A stretch of 64,000 nucleotides of DNA, from the NCBI GenBank assembly GCA_035301285.1, contig DATGUN010000038.1, positions 124,001 to 188,000 on the forward strand, read 5' to 3'. Shown here piece after piece: positions 7,564 to 17,150 of the stretch; the first letter of the stretch is position 1; each line of letters opens with the position of its first letter. This DNA is from DATGUN01 sp035301285 (GTDB lineage: Bacteria > Bacillota > Bacilli > Bacillales > Amphibacillaceae). Under the pieces are notes generated by a model. That model made no database searches. It was not told where the DNA came from and saw only the letters and a program-made list of their open reading frames with translations. Made by a program: the position numbers and the translations under genes.

Positions 7564-8502
7564 ATGAATGTAGGTGTACTTGGTATCGGTCACTATGCAC
7601 CAGAGAATATAATGACAAACGAAGATATGGAAAAAATCGTTGATACTAACGATGAGTGGATCAGAACACGGACCGGAATAGAAGAAAGACGCATTGCCGG
7701 TGATGACATGGATACATCGGATATGTCCTATGAAGCTGCAAAATCGGCATTGGATGATGCTGGAATAAAAGCGGAAGAGATTGATTTAATCCTTGTGGCA
7801 ACTGTTACTCCGGATACACCGTTTCCGTCTGTATCATGTATAATCCAGGAAAAACTGGGAGCAAAAAACGCTGCCGCCATGGATATAAGTGCCGCTTGTT
7901 CAGGATTTATGTATGGTTTGATTACCGCTAAACAGTTTATTGAAACAAAAGCCTATAAAAATATACTTGTCGTGGGCTCAGAAAAATTGTCAAAAATCAT
8001 TGATTGGACAGATCGAAGTACATGTGTACTTTTAGGCGATGGAGCCGGAGCGGTGGTAGTCGGAGAAGTATCCGATGGTAAAGGCATTCTTTCCTTTGAA
8101 TTGGGTGCTGATGGAACCGGCGGGAAATACTTGTTCCAAAATGAAGAAAATTATATGGAAATGAATGGTAGAGAGGTTTTCAAATTTGCGGTTAAACAAA
8201 TGCCGGAATCATCTGTTCATGTTATCGAGAAACTCGGACTGAACAAAGAAGATGTCGATTATTTAGTACCTCATCAAGCCAATATCCGGATAATGAATGC
8301 GGCGCGGGAACGTCTGGGCATATCTGAGGAAAAAATGGCAACTTCCATCAAGCGATATGGGAATAATTCAAGTGCATCCATACCTATTGCTTTATCAGAA
8401 AGCATAAGAGATGGTAAAATAAAAGATAATGATTTGATCGTTTTAGTAGGTTTCGGTGGTGGACTGACATGGGGAGCAGTCGCAATGCGCTGGGGTAAAT
8501 AA
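7564..8502 (+). CDS. fabH: beta-ketoacyl-ACP synthase III
   Basis: 312 residues, the normal FabH length. The catalytic triad is visible: Cys in ISAACSGFMYG (about 112), His in VPHQANIRI (about 238) and Asn in YGNNSSASIP (about 268). The enzyme condenses an acyl-CoA starter with malonyl-ACP and decides between branched and straight starters in Gram-positives. A ribosome site (AAGGGGATGGAGAA) precedes the ATG. fabF follows after 172 bp rather than directly. Confidence 0.95.
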   Translation: MNVGVLGIGHYAPENIMTNEDMEKIVDTNDEWIRTRTGIEERRIAGDDMDTSDMSYEAAKSALDDAGIKAEEIDLILVATVTPDTPFPSVSCIIQEKLGAKNAAAMDISAACSGFMYGLITAKQFIETKAYKNILVVGSEKLSKIIDWTDRSTCVLLGDGAGAVVVGEVSDGKGILSFELGADGTGGKYLFQNEENYMEMNGREVFKFAVKQMPESSVHVIEKLGLNKEDVDYLVPHQANIRIMNAARERLGISEEKMATSIKRYGNNSSASIPIALSESIRDGKIKDNDLIVLVGFGGGLTWGAVAMRWGK

Positions 8503-8674
8503 GTGTTGATTGATTGAAAGCAAGCATGATCAATTTAAAAGCACGCAGCGTGTTTAATTTGTTGCCAATTGTATATAAACATGTATACTTTTAATTAAGA
8601 TAGAACCTCTAAATGTACATTATTTCACTAATATATAAAATTGAATAACAGAGTTGGTATAGGAGGAGAAAGCA

Positions 8675-9913
8675 ATGCAAGATAGACGTGTGGTTGTGAC
8701 AGGGCTGGGTGCTGTTACACCCGTTGGCAATGACGTGGAAAAAATGTGGAAAAATATCGCATCCGGCCAATCTGGAATCGACTTTTTAACCAAATTGGAT
8801 AGAGAACAGTTCCCGGCGAAAATATCAGCTGAAGTTAAAGATTTTGATCCATCCCCCTATATAAGTAAAAAAGACACCCGGAAGATGGATTTGTTTACAC
8901 AATATGCTGTGTTTAGTGCTCAAATGGCTGTTCAGGATGCTCAATTGACGATTGATGACGATATAGCCGATCGTGTGGGGGTATGGGTTGGATCCGGAAT
9001 TGGCGGTATGCAGACATATGAGGATCAGTTCCGTAAATTCATGAGTAAGGGACATCGCCGTGTCAGTCCATTTTTTGTTCCGATGATGATCCCGGACATG
9101 GCCGCGGGACAAGTATCCATCCAGTTGGGTGCAAAAGGGATTAATTCTTGTTCGGTAACCGCATGTGCTTCAGGTGCAAATTCCATTGGGGATGCCTTTA
9201 AGGTTATCCAACGTGGAGATGCGGACTATATGATTACCGGTGGCACAGAAGCGCCTATTACCAATATGGCAATGGCAGGTTTTTCTTCGATGAAGGCATT
9301 GTCTTTCAGCGAAGATCCAAAAACAGCTTGCAGACCGTTTGATAAACAAAGGAACGGTTTTGTCATGGGTGAAGGTTCCGGTATTTTAATGATGGAGACG
9401 TTAGAGACTGCATTGGAACGTGGCGCCCATATATACGGGGAAATCGTAGGCTATGGTTCGACAGGTGACGCCTATCATATTTCTGCACCGGCAGAAGATG
9501 GTGAAGGAGCAGCCCGTGCCATGCAACAAGCGATTGATGATGCTGCTATTTCCGCTGAGGCCATCGATTATATCAATGCCCACGGAACAAGTACCGATTT
9601 GAACGATAAGTACGAAACAGCTGCCATCAAATCCGTTTTTGGAAATTATGCCAAACAGCTCCCGGTCTCGTCTACAAAATCGATGACGGGTCATTTATTG
9701 GGCGCGGGCGGAGCGGTAGAGGCTGTCATTTCCTTGAAAGCGATTGGTGACGGTATTTTACCTCCGACTATAAATTATGAAGAAAAGGATCCGTTATGTG
9801 ATCTTGATTATGTACCAAACGAAGCAAGAAACAAAGATATCAATTATGTCATGAGTAATTCCTTTGGTTTCGGCGGGCATAATGTCGCACTTGTTTTTAA
9901 GAAATATAAATAG
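8675..9913 (+). CDS. fabF: beta-ketoacyl-ACP synthase II
   Basis: 412 residues. KAS II triad: Cys in SVTACASGANSIG (about 164), His in YINAHGTSTDLND (about 304) and His in STKSMTGHLLGAGG (about 341), with the Lys of the same block. The C-terminal SNSFGFGGHN is standard. It elongates acyl-ACP with malonyl-ACP. A strong AGGAGGAGA ribosome site precedes the ATG. The 172-bp gap after fabH contains AT-rich sequence that could hold its own promoter. A terminator follows. Confidence 0.95.
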   Translation: MQDRRVVVTGLGAVTPVGNDVEKMWKNIASGQSGIDFLTKLDREQFPAKISAEVKDFDPSPYISKKDTRKMDLFTQYAVFSAQMAVQDAQLTIDDDIADRVGVWVGSGIGGMQTYEDQFRKFMSKGHRRVSPFFVPMMIPDMAAGQVSIQLGAKGINSCSVTACASGANSIGDAFKVIQRGDADYMITGGTEAPITNMAMAGFSSMKALSFSEDPKTACRPFDKQRNGFVMGEGSGILMMETLETALERGAHIYGEIVGYGSTGDAYHISAPAEDGEGAARAMQQAIDDAAISAEAIDYINAHGTSTDLNDKYETAAIKSVFGNYAKQLPVSSTKSMTGHLLGAGGAVEAVISLKAIGDGILPPTINYEEKDPLCDLDYVPNEARNKDINYVMSNSFGFGGHNVALVFKKYK

Positions 9914-9970
9914 TCATATACGATACGCTATGATTGTTTGATATATCATATAAACGGATCTATGGGATAT

Positions 9971-10016
9971 ACACCTCCAAAGTTGGATTTGTTCCTAACT
10001 TTGGAGGTGTTTTTGT
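9971..10016 (+). terminator. terminator after fabF
   Basis: ACACCTCCAAAGTT pairs with AACTTTGGAGGTGT (14 bp) around a 12-nt loop, followed by TTTTTG. Confidence 0.92.
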
Positions 10017-10120
10017 AGTCGAATAATAATGAACGCAGGACCCCGAAAAATCATCTTCTAATCATTTATTGTCTTCTTGCAGCATAAAATGTATTGGACA
10101 TGCCATATAGGGGTGACGAA

Positions 10121-10327
10121 ATGGGTTATGTATTTCTTTTCCTGATCGGATTTGGACTAGCTGTTTCCGGTGGTGTAACGATTATTGCTTATATGAACTT
10201 CTTGCCTGTAGGCGTGAGTTGGCTAGATTATTTCCTTTTTTTGTTAGGGCGTATTGAGTTTTATTTCCTGCCAATCGGGATTTGCATCGTTGCTTTTGTC
10301 ATTATGCGCTTTCCCAATGACTCCTGA
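10121..10327 (+). CDS. small two-helix membrane protein, unknown
   Basis: 68 residues from ATG 10121, chosen because AGGGGTGACGAA lies just before it; the longer frame from 10094 lacks a site. Two hydrophobic segments (about residues 2-25 and 35-62) are joined by a short polar loop, ending RFPNDS. No family is recognised. It lies between the fabF terminator and yjbA, where B. subtilis has yjaZ and the app genes. Confidence 0.6.
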   Translation: MGYVFLFLIGFGLAVSGGVTIIAYMNFLPVGVSWLDYFLFLLGRIEFYFLPIGICIVAFVIMRFPNDS

Positions 10328-10423
10328 TTGAAGGAATCCTCTTTTTAAGTCGCATAAATTTTTAAAATGATGGTCATAATGTATTTTAGATGCTACCAAT
10401 TTTAAAAAAAGCGAGGGTTGTTC

Positions 10424-11176
10424 ATGTTGTATTTACACGATGTATGGGTTAATTGGTTTGAAGGTGAAGAAAATGGATATAATGTGTGTCATTTTCATGA
10501 ATGGCGTAAAGATGACCAGATAGAGCTCCTGGACCAAGCCCCGTTATTGTACATAACAGATGAGCTTTTCAGTTATATTGAGAATGATATGTGTGATTTG
10601 CCACATGCTTTATTGGATAGTATTTATAAGCGTGCGTATATGCGTAAAGGACAGGAACGCAATGTAATGGAATATGCCTGTATTTTAACGGATGGGATGA
10701 ATATATTGGCTGTGGATACAATCGGATATCGAATACCGATCAGGAAAAGCAGGTTGATACCGAGACAGGAGCAATTAGTGTATGACATGATCGAGGACGC
10801 TAGGAAAAAGCACTTTGATTTTCTGGCGGATAATTATAAAAAAGAGTACCATATCTTATCAATGTCACCGGATTTGATTTTCGGTCTCACACGAAGAGAG
10901 CGCCAATTGAAACAATTATTGATGATGGCATTGGACCAATTATATGCTTCTGATAATATTGAGGAATTAAGATATTGGCTGACTGAGTGGAATCCGAAAA
11001 AGTATCCCTTTATACGGTATATGGATCGCGAAATGGTTTGGCAAGCACTTTATGAAGGTGTCAAAGAAGGGTGGAGTTCACATCATGAGGATTTATGTGC
11101 GAAGTTAATCAAAGGACAGCCATTCTTGGAAAAAATGTGGGAACTTGAAGGAACACGCGAACAGACATCAAAATAA
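10424..11176 (+). CDS. yjbA: YjbA family protein (UPF0736)
   Basis: 250 residues from ATG 10424 (GCGAGGG upstream; a TTG two codons earlier is the alternative). The opening MLYLHDVWVNWFEGEENGYN and the block VDTIGYRIPIRKSRLIPRQ are nearly the same as in B. subtilis YjbA. Soluble and acidic, with no recognisable catalytic motif; function unknown. Its position just before trpS (convergent here) is conserved. Confidence 0.85.
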   Translation: MLYLHDVWVNWFEGEENGYNVCHFHEWRKDDQIELLDQAPLLYITDELFSYIENDMCDLPHALLDSIYKRAYMRKGQERNVMEYACILTDGMNILAVDTIGYRIPIRKSRLIPRQEQLVYDMIEDARKKHFDFLADNYKKEYHILSMSPDLIFGLTRRERQLKQLLMMALDQLYASDNIEELRYWLTEWNPKKYPFIRYMDREMVWQALYEGVKEGWSSHHEDLCAKLIKGQPFLEKMWELEGTREQTSK

Positions 11177-11282
11177 ATGTATAATTTCGATGTGACCAGA
11201 TTGCCGGAAGCACATTTGGTCATTGAAGCTTAACGATTGAGGAATCAACATAAATATAGTCGTAATTCGCTGAATGCAATAT

Positions 11283-11316
11283 AAAAAAGTCAGACCCCAC
11301 ATCCATGAGGTCTGAC
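11283..11316 (-). terminator. terminator of trpS
   Basis: GTCAGACC and GGTCTGAC pair around an 11-nt loop; on the minus strand a run of six T follows. It lies 24 bp beyond the trpS stop and could also serve yjbA from the other side. Confidence 0.85.
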
Positions 11317-11339
11317 ATTGTAGACACATTTTTTTGCGA

Positions 11340-12332
11340 TCAATAGAACCTGCCAAGTCCTACAGCTTTTTTAGCTTTAGCAAGTGTGCTGTCGGCGGCC
11401 AAGGACGCTTTTTGGCGACCTTTATCCAAAATTTCATCAAGTTCATCGGATTCAATCAGCCTGTCGTATTTTTCTTGAATCGGTTCTAATGTTTGAATGA
11501 CGGCGTTCGCGACATCCTGTTTCAATTCGCCATACCCGCTCTGGGCATATTTTTTTTCAATGCTTTCAATCGATTCGCCCGAACAGCTCGCGAAAATCGT
11601 CAGTAAACTCGATACACCTGGTTTGTTTTCCTTATCAAACTTCACAATACCTTCTGAGTCCGTCACGGCACTTTTGATTTTCTTCTCAATTTTTTTCGGC
11701 TTATCCAACATAGAAATAAATGCCTTCTCATTTCCATCTGATTTACTCATTTTTTTAGTCGGTTCCTGCAAAGACATGATGCGTGCCCCTACTTTCGGGA
11801 CATGGATTTCCGGGACGGTAAATATGTCATTGAATTTTTTGTTGAAACGCTGTGCCAATGTACGCGTTAATTCCATGTGCTGTTTTTGGTCATCTCCGAC
11901 AGGGACAATATCTGTATTATACAATAGAATATCTGCTGCCATAAGTGATGGGTATGTGAACAGTGCAGAGGAAACAGCATCTTTCCCCTCAGATTTATCT
12001 TTGAACTGAGTCATCCGTTCAAGCTCTCCCATATAACTGATAGACTGCAAGATCCAGCTCAACTCTGCATGTGCCGGCACTTCCGATTGAATGAACAGAG
12101 TAGCTTTTTCAGGATCAATGCCAACTGCTAGATAAAGCGCTGCAAGTGACCGAATGTTACGGCGAAGCTCCAACCGGTCCTGGGGAACTGTTATCGCATG
12201 TTCATCCACGATGCAAAAATAGCAATGGTGGTCGTTTTGCAGTGATGTAAAATGTTGTAATGCACCGAGATAATTCCCCAAAGTCAACGTTCCACTTGGT
12301 TGAATGCCGGAAAAAATGGTTTTCATCTTCAT
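11340..12332 (-). CDS. trpS: tryptophanyl-tRNA synthetase
   Basis: 330 residues, class I synthetase. The HIGH-type signature is in PSGTLTLGNYLGAL (near 12) and the KMSKS loop is in KKMSKSDGNEKAF (near 193). The DQKQHMELTRTLAQRFN block (near 147) is standard for bacterial TrpRS. It charges tRNA-Trp. A T-box leader lies upstream on the same strand, so expression should rise when tRNA-Trp is uncharged. Confidence 0.96.
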   Translation of the reverse strand: MKMKTIFSGIQPSGTLTLGNYLGALQHFTSLQNDHHCYFCIVDEHAITVPQDRLELRRNIRSLAALYLAVGIDPEKATLFIQSEVPAHAELSWILQSISYMGELERMTQFKDKSEGKDAVSSALFTYPSLMAADILLYNTDIVPVGDDQKQHMELTRTLAQRFNKKFNDIFTVPEIHVPKVGARIMSLQEPTKKMSKSDGNEKAFISMLDKPKKIEKKIKSAVTDSEGIVKFDKENKPGVSSLLTIFASCSGESIESIEKKYAQSGYGELKQDVANAVIQTLEPIQEKYDRLIESDELDEILDKGRQKASLAADSTLAKAKKAVGLGRFY

Positions 12333-12384
12333 TCCTCCCTAATATTTATGATAGAAACTTTCGGGTCGTTCATACAGGTTTGCT

Positions 12385-12605
12385 GAAATAAGCACAAAAA
12401 AAGCTCATCTATCCCCCGAACAGGGACGAATGAACCGCGTTGCCACCCTGATTATTCTGCCGATACGACAGAACCTCTCTTTGTTCATATGGCTCCAAAG
12501 TCCAATTCCAATATACCGTGATGCTTGTTTTCACCTGCCACAAGCTCTCTGGAAAGTCAGTGGGTTATTGTACTGCGCCTTCTTCCTCGCCATTTATTTA
12601 TTGTC
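12385..12605 (-). promoter_or_regulatory. T-box riboswitch (Trp) of trpS
   Basis: On the minus strand the leader contains an AGAGAG motif, a specifier region GAATTGGACTTTGGAG with codon TGG (complement at 12502-12504), and the T-box proper GGGTGGCAACGCGG (about 12437-12451). The terminator stem (GGTTCATTCGTCCC with GGGGGATAGATGAGC) ends in TTTTTTTG. The specifier matches tryptophan and the downstream gene. Confidence 0.93.
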
Positions 12606-12787
12606 ATTATAATGATTTACCATGAGAAAATCAAGTCATAGAAACAAACAGGAATTTTATTGGATTCAATATACCATGATTTAAGCTCTTAAATTAAAAT
12701 ATAAACATAGCATTGTTAAGCGTTTATGATTTTTTACGTTGTACGTTGGGTATATGGATTGATCGGTTTGTTTCTAAAATGTCACAA

Positions 12788-12817
12788 GTGAAAGTCCCAT
12801 TTTCATAAGACTTTCAC
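12788..12817. promoter_or_regulatory. inverted repeat upstream of ccdA
   Basis: GTGAAAGTC and GACTTTCAC form 9-bp arms with a 12-bp spacer, 87 bp before ccdA. No T-run follows on either side, so an operator is as likely as a terminator. The remainder of 12606-12903 is AT-rich promoter DNA with no gene seen. Confidence 0.4.
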
Positions 12818-12903
12818 ATTGTAGATGTATTGTATAGGCAGATATATAAGATGGTAAAAAATATTTGTGTGATATGGATATATCAACGAAGTGAGGGATT
12901 GTA

Positions 12904-13662
12904 ATGGGTGGAATAGATGTAGATACAATGTTGATTGTGGGAATGTTTATGGCGATAGGAGCGGGAGCATTATCGTTCCTATCACCATGTGTTTTGCCTA
13001 TTTTTCCAGCGTATATGTCGTATATAACTGGAATCAGTGTGAAAGAATTGCAGGGTAGTAAAAATACGAAAATTCGTCGGGAGTTGTTGAGCCATTCCGC
13101 TTTCTTTTTATTGGCGGTTTCTCTGGTCTTTATTAGCTTGGGGGCGGGGGCATCATTTTTAGGTAATTGGGTTCAACAATTATTGATTGGCGATTCAGGG
13201 AAACTTATTCAACGTGTTGCAGGTATTTTCATCATTGTAATGGGATTATTTGTTGCGGGTTGGATTAATATTCCTACTCTGATGAAAGAAAAACGTATCC
13301 ATGCCTCTAAAAAACCGGCAGGGTATTTGGGGACGTTTTTTGTTGGTCTGGGATTTGCTGCTGGATGGACACCTTGTATCGGTCCGATATTTGGTTCTAT
13401 TTTAATGCTTGCTGCAAGCAATCCTGGTCAAGGTGTGTTTTATACCGTGATGTATGTTATTGGTTTTGCATTACCATTCCTTGTGTTGACCTTTTTTCTG
13501 GGTTCGACAAAGTGGATTGTACGACATAGTGGAATCATCATGAAAATTGGCGGCGTTATTATGATCGTCATGGGTCTGGTGTTATTTCTCGGGCTAATGC
13601 CTCTTATTTCAGAATTCCTGCTTGATTTGGTTCAAGATACTTGGTTATCAAATTTAGGATAA
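12904..13662 (+). CDS. ccdA: cytochrome c biogenesis / thiol-disulfide transporter CcdA
   Basis: 252 residues with about six membrane helices. The two conserved Cys are in SPCVLPIFPAYMSYI (near residue 28) and GWTPCIGPIFGS (near 157), the CcdA/DsbD-beta pattern. It carries reducing power from cytoplasmic thioredoxin across the membrane. The ResA-like gene follows after 18 bp, which fits electron delivery to that protein. A ribosome site (AAGTGAGGGA) precedes the ATG. Confidence 0.93.
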   Translation: MGGIDVDTMLIVGMFMAIGAGALSFLSPCVLPIFPAYMSYITGISVKELQGSKNTKIRRELLSHSAFFLLAVSLVFISLGAGASFLGNWVQQLLIGDSGKLIQRVAGIFIIVMGLFVAGWINIPTLMKEKRIHASKKPAGYLGTFFVGLGFAAGWTPCIGPIFGSILMLAASNPGQGVFYTVMYVIGFALPFLVLTFFLGSTKWIVRHSGIIMKIGGVIMIVMGLVLFLGLMPLISEFLLDLVQDTWLSNLG

Positions 13663-13680
13663 TTTCGGAGGGAATATTCA

Positions 13681-14268
13681 TTGAAAAAAGGAATCCTTAT
13701 TGTACTGATCGTAGCAGCGTTCAGTTGGGCTGTATATGAATTTGTAAGTTCTTCTGATGATCATTCTGTTGAAGAAAACCAAGGAAACAGCACCGGCGCT
13801 GGATCAGATGGTGAGAGTAATGATGATGTTGAAACATCTGAAGAAGTTGGGTTATCAAAAGGAAATATGGCTCCCGACTTTGAATTGGAAACAATCGATG
13901 GCGAATCGGTGAAGTTATCAGACTATAGGGGACAGAAAGTCATTGTCAATTTTTGGGCTACATGGTGCCCGCCTTGCCGAGCGGAAATACCAGATCTCCA
14001 AAAAGTATACGATAATACTGATGTAGAGATATTGGCGGTGAATTTAACCGACACGGAATCAGATGAAGGGAAAGTCAAACCATTTGTCGATGATTTTGAG
14101 ATGACTTTTCCAGTATTGATGGATCAAGAATCCGATGTGGCAACAACTTATGAAGTAGCGGCATATCCGACCTCATATATGATTGATTCAGATGGTCATA
14201 TTCAATTCGTCGCCATGGGTGCCATGAATTATGAAATAATGATGGAGAATCTGGAAAAGTTCGATTAA
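13681..14268 (+). CDS. ResA/TlpA-like membrane-anchored thioredoxin
   Basis: 195 residues from TTG 13681 with a CGGAGGGAA ribosome site. An N-terminal signal anchor (about 4-20) leads to a very acidic linker (about 24-56), then a TlpA-type thioredoxin fold. The active site is CPPC in FWATWCPPCRAEIP near 103, and the cis-Pro is in VAAYPTSYMI. ResA reduces apocytochrome c for haem attachment. Because ccdA is directly upstream, reduction by CcdA is the natural inference. Other extracytoplasmic thiol clients are possible. Confidence 0.85.
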   Translation: MKKGILIVLIVAAFSWAVYEFVSSSDDHSVEENQGNSTGAGSDGESNDDVETSEEVGLSKGNMAPDFELETIDGESVKLSDYRGQKVIVNFWATWCPPCRAEIPDLQKVYDNTDVEILAVNLTDTESDEGKVKPFVDDFEMTFPVLMDQESDVATTYEVAAYPTSYMIDSDGHIQFVAMGAMNYEIMMENLEKFD

Positions 14269-14306
14269 CTGTCTTATATGATAAAATGGCAGTGAGGTGA
14301 ATCATT

Positions 14307-14990
14307 GTGAAACAAACGATATTGGTCGTTGAAGATGATAAAATGATCCGTGAACTCGTCAGGATTTATCTCAAAAAATCTGGTTATGATGTTGTCGAGG
14401 CTGCAGATGGTGAGGAGGCAAAGGATATTTTTTTGAATGACCATCCATGCCTCATCATCCTGGATTTGATGTTACCAGAACTTTCGGGCGAGGAATTTTG
14501 CAAATGGGTACGGGAAAGGGAGCATAATGAGGTTTCCATCATCATGCTGTCGGCAAAAACCCGTACAGATGATAAAATCAATGGTTTGAAAATGGGAGCG
14601 GACGGTTACTTGCCGAAGCCTTTCGATCCGGATGAGCTTATTGCTCATGTTGAAGCCGTTCTGAGGCGCACAGGGCCATTTTGTCAAAAAATCGCTTATG
14701 ATGGATTATGTATTAAACCACGAAAAGGCGAGGTATTATTGTTCGATAAAACTCTGGAATTGACTAAGATTGAATTCAGTTTACTTTATCATTTTATGGG
14801 TCACCCGAATGTCGTGATTTCCAGGGACAATCTCATGGATCAACTCTATCCCAATGCAGATAGCACGGTCATGGATCGGACAATCGATGCACATATCAAG
14901 AAACTCCGGAGAAAGATCGAGGAAAATCCAGCTTCTCCTGAACGTATTCAAACAGTTCGCGGAATGGGGTATAAATTTGTTGCGGAATAA
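14307..14990 (+). CDS. OmpR-family response regulator
   Basis: 227 residues from GTG 14307 (AGTGAGGTGAATCATT before it). Receiver domain: VEDDKMIREL acidic pair near 10, phosphoacceptor Asp in LIILDLMLPELSG near 52 and Lys in YLPKPFDP near 102. The C-terminal winged helix carries LTKIEFSLLYHF and the closing VRGMGYKFVAE. It lies 38 bp after the ResA-like gene and overlaps its kinase gene, so ccdA-resA-regulator-kinase look like one operon. Confidence 0.92.
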   Translation: MKQTILVVEDDKMIRELVRIYLKKSGYDVVEAADGEEAKDIFLNDHPCLIILDLMLPELSGEEFCKWVREREHNEVSIIMLSAKTRTDDKINGLKMGADGYLPKPFDPDELIAHVEAVLRRTGPFCQKIAYDGLCIKPRKGEVLLFDKTLELTKIEFSLLYHFMGHPNVVISRDNLMDQLYPNADSTVMDRTIDAHIKKLRRKIEENPASPERIQTVRGMGYKFVAE

Positions 14991-16053
14991 ACATATCAAA
15001 TCATTGCTTCCAGAAGGGTTGTTATGGCGGTTGACATTTGTCAACATATTCATTGTGGCATCGTTTATCGTGTTGAGTAGCTTAGCAATCTATAACACGG
15101 CTTGTTCTCTGGCGAATGATTTGGGTGGCGGAAACCATCAACAACAGTTCGATTCCACCCTGTTTCAATATTTACTGATATTTAGTACCTCCGCCATTGT
15201 AGTTGGGAGTCTGATCCATTTTTATTTGACGCGGAAGTTGATCCGGCCTTTAAGGCTGATGATTGAATCGACAAAAATAATGAAAAAGGGTCAATACCCG
15301 AAACCCATAGAAGTAACATCTGATGATGAAATGGGGCAGTTGATGGGGCATTTCAACGATTTGGTGCAACAATTGAAAGATAATCAGGAACATAGAAAAA
15401 AACTTGTATCCGATCTATCACATGAATTGCGCACTCCGCTATCCAATTTGAACGGGTACTTGAATGCACTGGATCATGGTGTGATTGAAGGGAACCAGGA
15501 ACTTTACCAATCATTGCACCAGGAAGCGAAACGTCTTATTTCCATGGTAGACCAGCTTGACCAACTGAAAGAATGGGATTATGTATCCAAACAAACATTC
15601 CTGGAAAAAGAATCGCTGGATATGCCGCTTCTTATCAATCAATCTGTCGAATTATTTCATTGGTCTTTGAAAAAAAGCGGACTTGAAATTGATGTGGATG
15701 CAGAACCAGGTACAGTCAATGTCTATCGTGGCGGAATCCAGCAGGTTATGGGCAACCTGATCGATAATGCTATTCGTTATCATAGTGGTAAAGGGTCGAT
15801 CAGGATAAAAGGTGAAAATAAAAGCACATATTATATGTTTTCAATTTCTGGGTATGGTAAAGAGATCCCGGATAAAAAGAGTTCCAAGATTTTTGAACGG
15901 TTTTATCGAATCAATCAAGCACGGACAAGAGATTCCGATGGGACAGGACTGGGACTCGCCATATCAAAAGAAATCATTGAGCATCATAGAGGACAGATAG
16001 GCGTTACATCTGACGATCATTATCATACATTCTGGTTCAGCATTCCACTTTAA
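14977..16053 (+). CDS. sensor histidine kinase with atypical ATP-binding box
   Basis: About 358 residues from TTG 14977, following GGAATGGGG; TTG 14980 is equally possible, and either overlaps the regulator stop. Two membrane helices frame a short extracytoplasmic loop, then HAMP (from YLTRKLIRPLRLM), HisKA with SDLSHELRTPLSNLNGY, and an ATPase domain with N-box MGNLIDNAIRYH and an intact DGTGLGLAISKEI. The G1 box, usually DNGxGI, reads SGYGKEI: the invariant Asp and second Gly are missing. It may bind ATP poorly or act mainly as a phosphatase. Confidence 0.88.
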   Translation: MLRNKHIKSLLPEGLLWRLTFVNIFIVASFIVLSSLAIYNTACSLANDLGGGNHQQQFDSTLFQYLLIFSTSAIVVGSLIHFYLTRKLIRPLRLMIESTKIMKKGQYPKPIEVTSDDEMGQLMGHFNDLVQQLKDNQEHRKKLVSDLSHELRTPLSNLNGYLNALDHGVIEGNQELYQSLHQEAKRLISMVDQLDQLKEWDYVSKQTFLEKESLDMPLLINQSVELFHWSLKKSGLEIDVDAEPGTVNVYRGGIQQVMGNLIDNAIRYHSGKGSIRIKGENKSTYYMFSISGYGKEIPDKKSSKIFERFYRINQARTRDSDGTGLGLAISKEIIEHHRGQIGVTSDDHYHTFWFSIPL

Positions 16054-16271
16054 TAGGGAATGGAAAGCTAAGACCAATCGCACGCATGTTTCAGGTGGAC
16101 CTATCATGGTATGTTTGTGTCTTCATAGATGAACCATAATACCGTAAGTTTAATTTTTTCTTGTCGGGATATAATGAGTGTTGATATAATTGCACAAAAT
16201 GGCCGGTTAACAAATACCTTTTTTTTCGTTATACTATAAAGGGTTTAAAACAACACTTAAGGAGTAGATCA

Positions 16272-16868
16272 ATGAATTGGTATGAAAAGTTGAACAAATA
16301 CTTCCCGGTAGAAGAAATGAAATCAAGGAAACATATGGAACTGTTATTACAGGAAAAAGGCGATGTTTATTATAAAGATGAAAGTGATAAGCATGTATTG
16401 ATGTATGCCGAATTTGATACGTTTATTTTCATCGATTATTTATGGGTGTCAGCCGAAACGAGAGGGCAGGGGACTGGCCATCAATTAATCGAAAAACTTA
16501 AAAAGAAAAATAAACCCATTATATTGGAAGTTGAACCCATCGATTATGATGATACCGATACTGAGAAAAGATTGCATTTTTATCGCAAAGAAGGTTTTAC
16601 ACACGCACAATCGATAGGATATAATCGTCGTTCGCTCGCCACAAACGAAGAGACGCCGATGGAAATATTGTACTGGTCTCCCGAAGACGCCTCGGAAGAT
16701 AGTATATACAATCAGATGAAGCGGATGTATAAGCATATCCATACGTATAAGGACGAAGAAATCTATGGGAAAAGTTATCAACCAGTCGATGAAGTTTTAA
16801 GTTATGATGAAAATAGAGAGTCAGAAGATATCCTGGATAACCTTCATAAGTCAGATAAAAAGAAATAG
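16272..16868 (+). CDS. yjbC: GNAT-family protein YjbC
   Basis: 198 residues. An acetyltransferase-type core is visible: FIFIDYLWVSAETRGQGTG near 60 with the acetyl-CoA loop RGQGTG, and the HFYRKEGFTHA strand near 105. The C-terminal third is charged and lacks GNAT features. B. subtilis yjbC lies directly before spx and its substrate is unknown; order and size agree. A promoter-like TATACT/TATAAA lies shortly before the AAGGAGTAG ribosome site. Confidence 0.82.
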   Translation: MNWYEKLNKYFPVEEMKSRKHMELLLQEKGDVYYKDESDKHVLMYAEFDTFIFIDYLWVSAETRGQGTGHQLIEKLKKKNKPIILEVEPIDYDDTDTEKRLHFYRKEGFTHAQSIGYNRRSLATNEETPMEILYWSPEDASEDSIYNQMKRMYKHIHTYKDEEIYGKSYQPVDEVLSYDENRESEDILDNLHKSDKKK

Positions 16869-17150
16869 CTCGATTTTTGTCAATAAATGATTGCTTTAGA
16901 TTGTTAACGATAAAACTTTTTTCAAAAAATGCGTTTAATATTTTTGCCATATGGGTAACTTATTATTAAATGAGAACATTTCATAAGCAAATGAAAAATT
17001 TAAGAAAATAACAGAAACCCCCTACTATTTACGTGATATTTGTAGTATAATGTACATAAAGCTTATTTAAACTTATTGTAAAATAATAAGTGTTTAAATA
17101 TATTCATTGAAATGTTTATCATCACTTTTTAGAATGAGGAGTGAAGTTTT

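Noticed and set aside
8540..8580. Imperfect hairpin between fabH and fabF around GCACGCAGCGTG
   Set aside because: Several mismatches and no T-run, so neither a terminator nor a clear operator.
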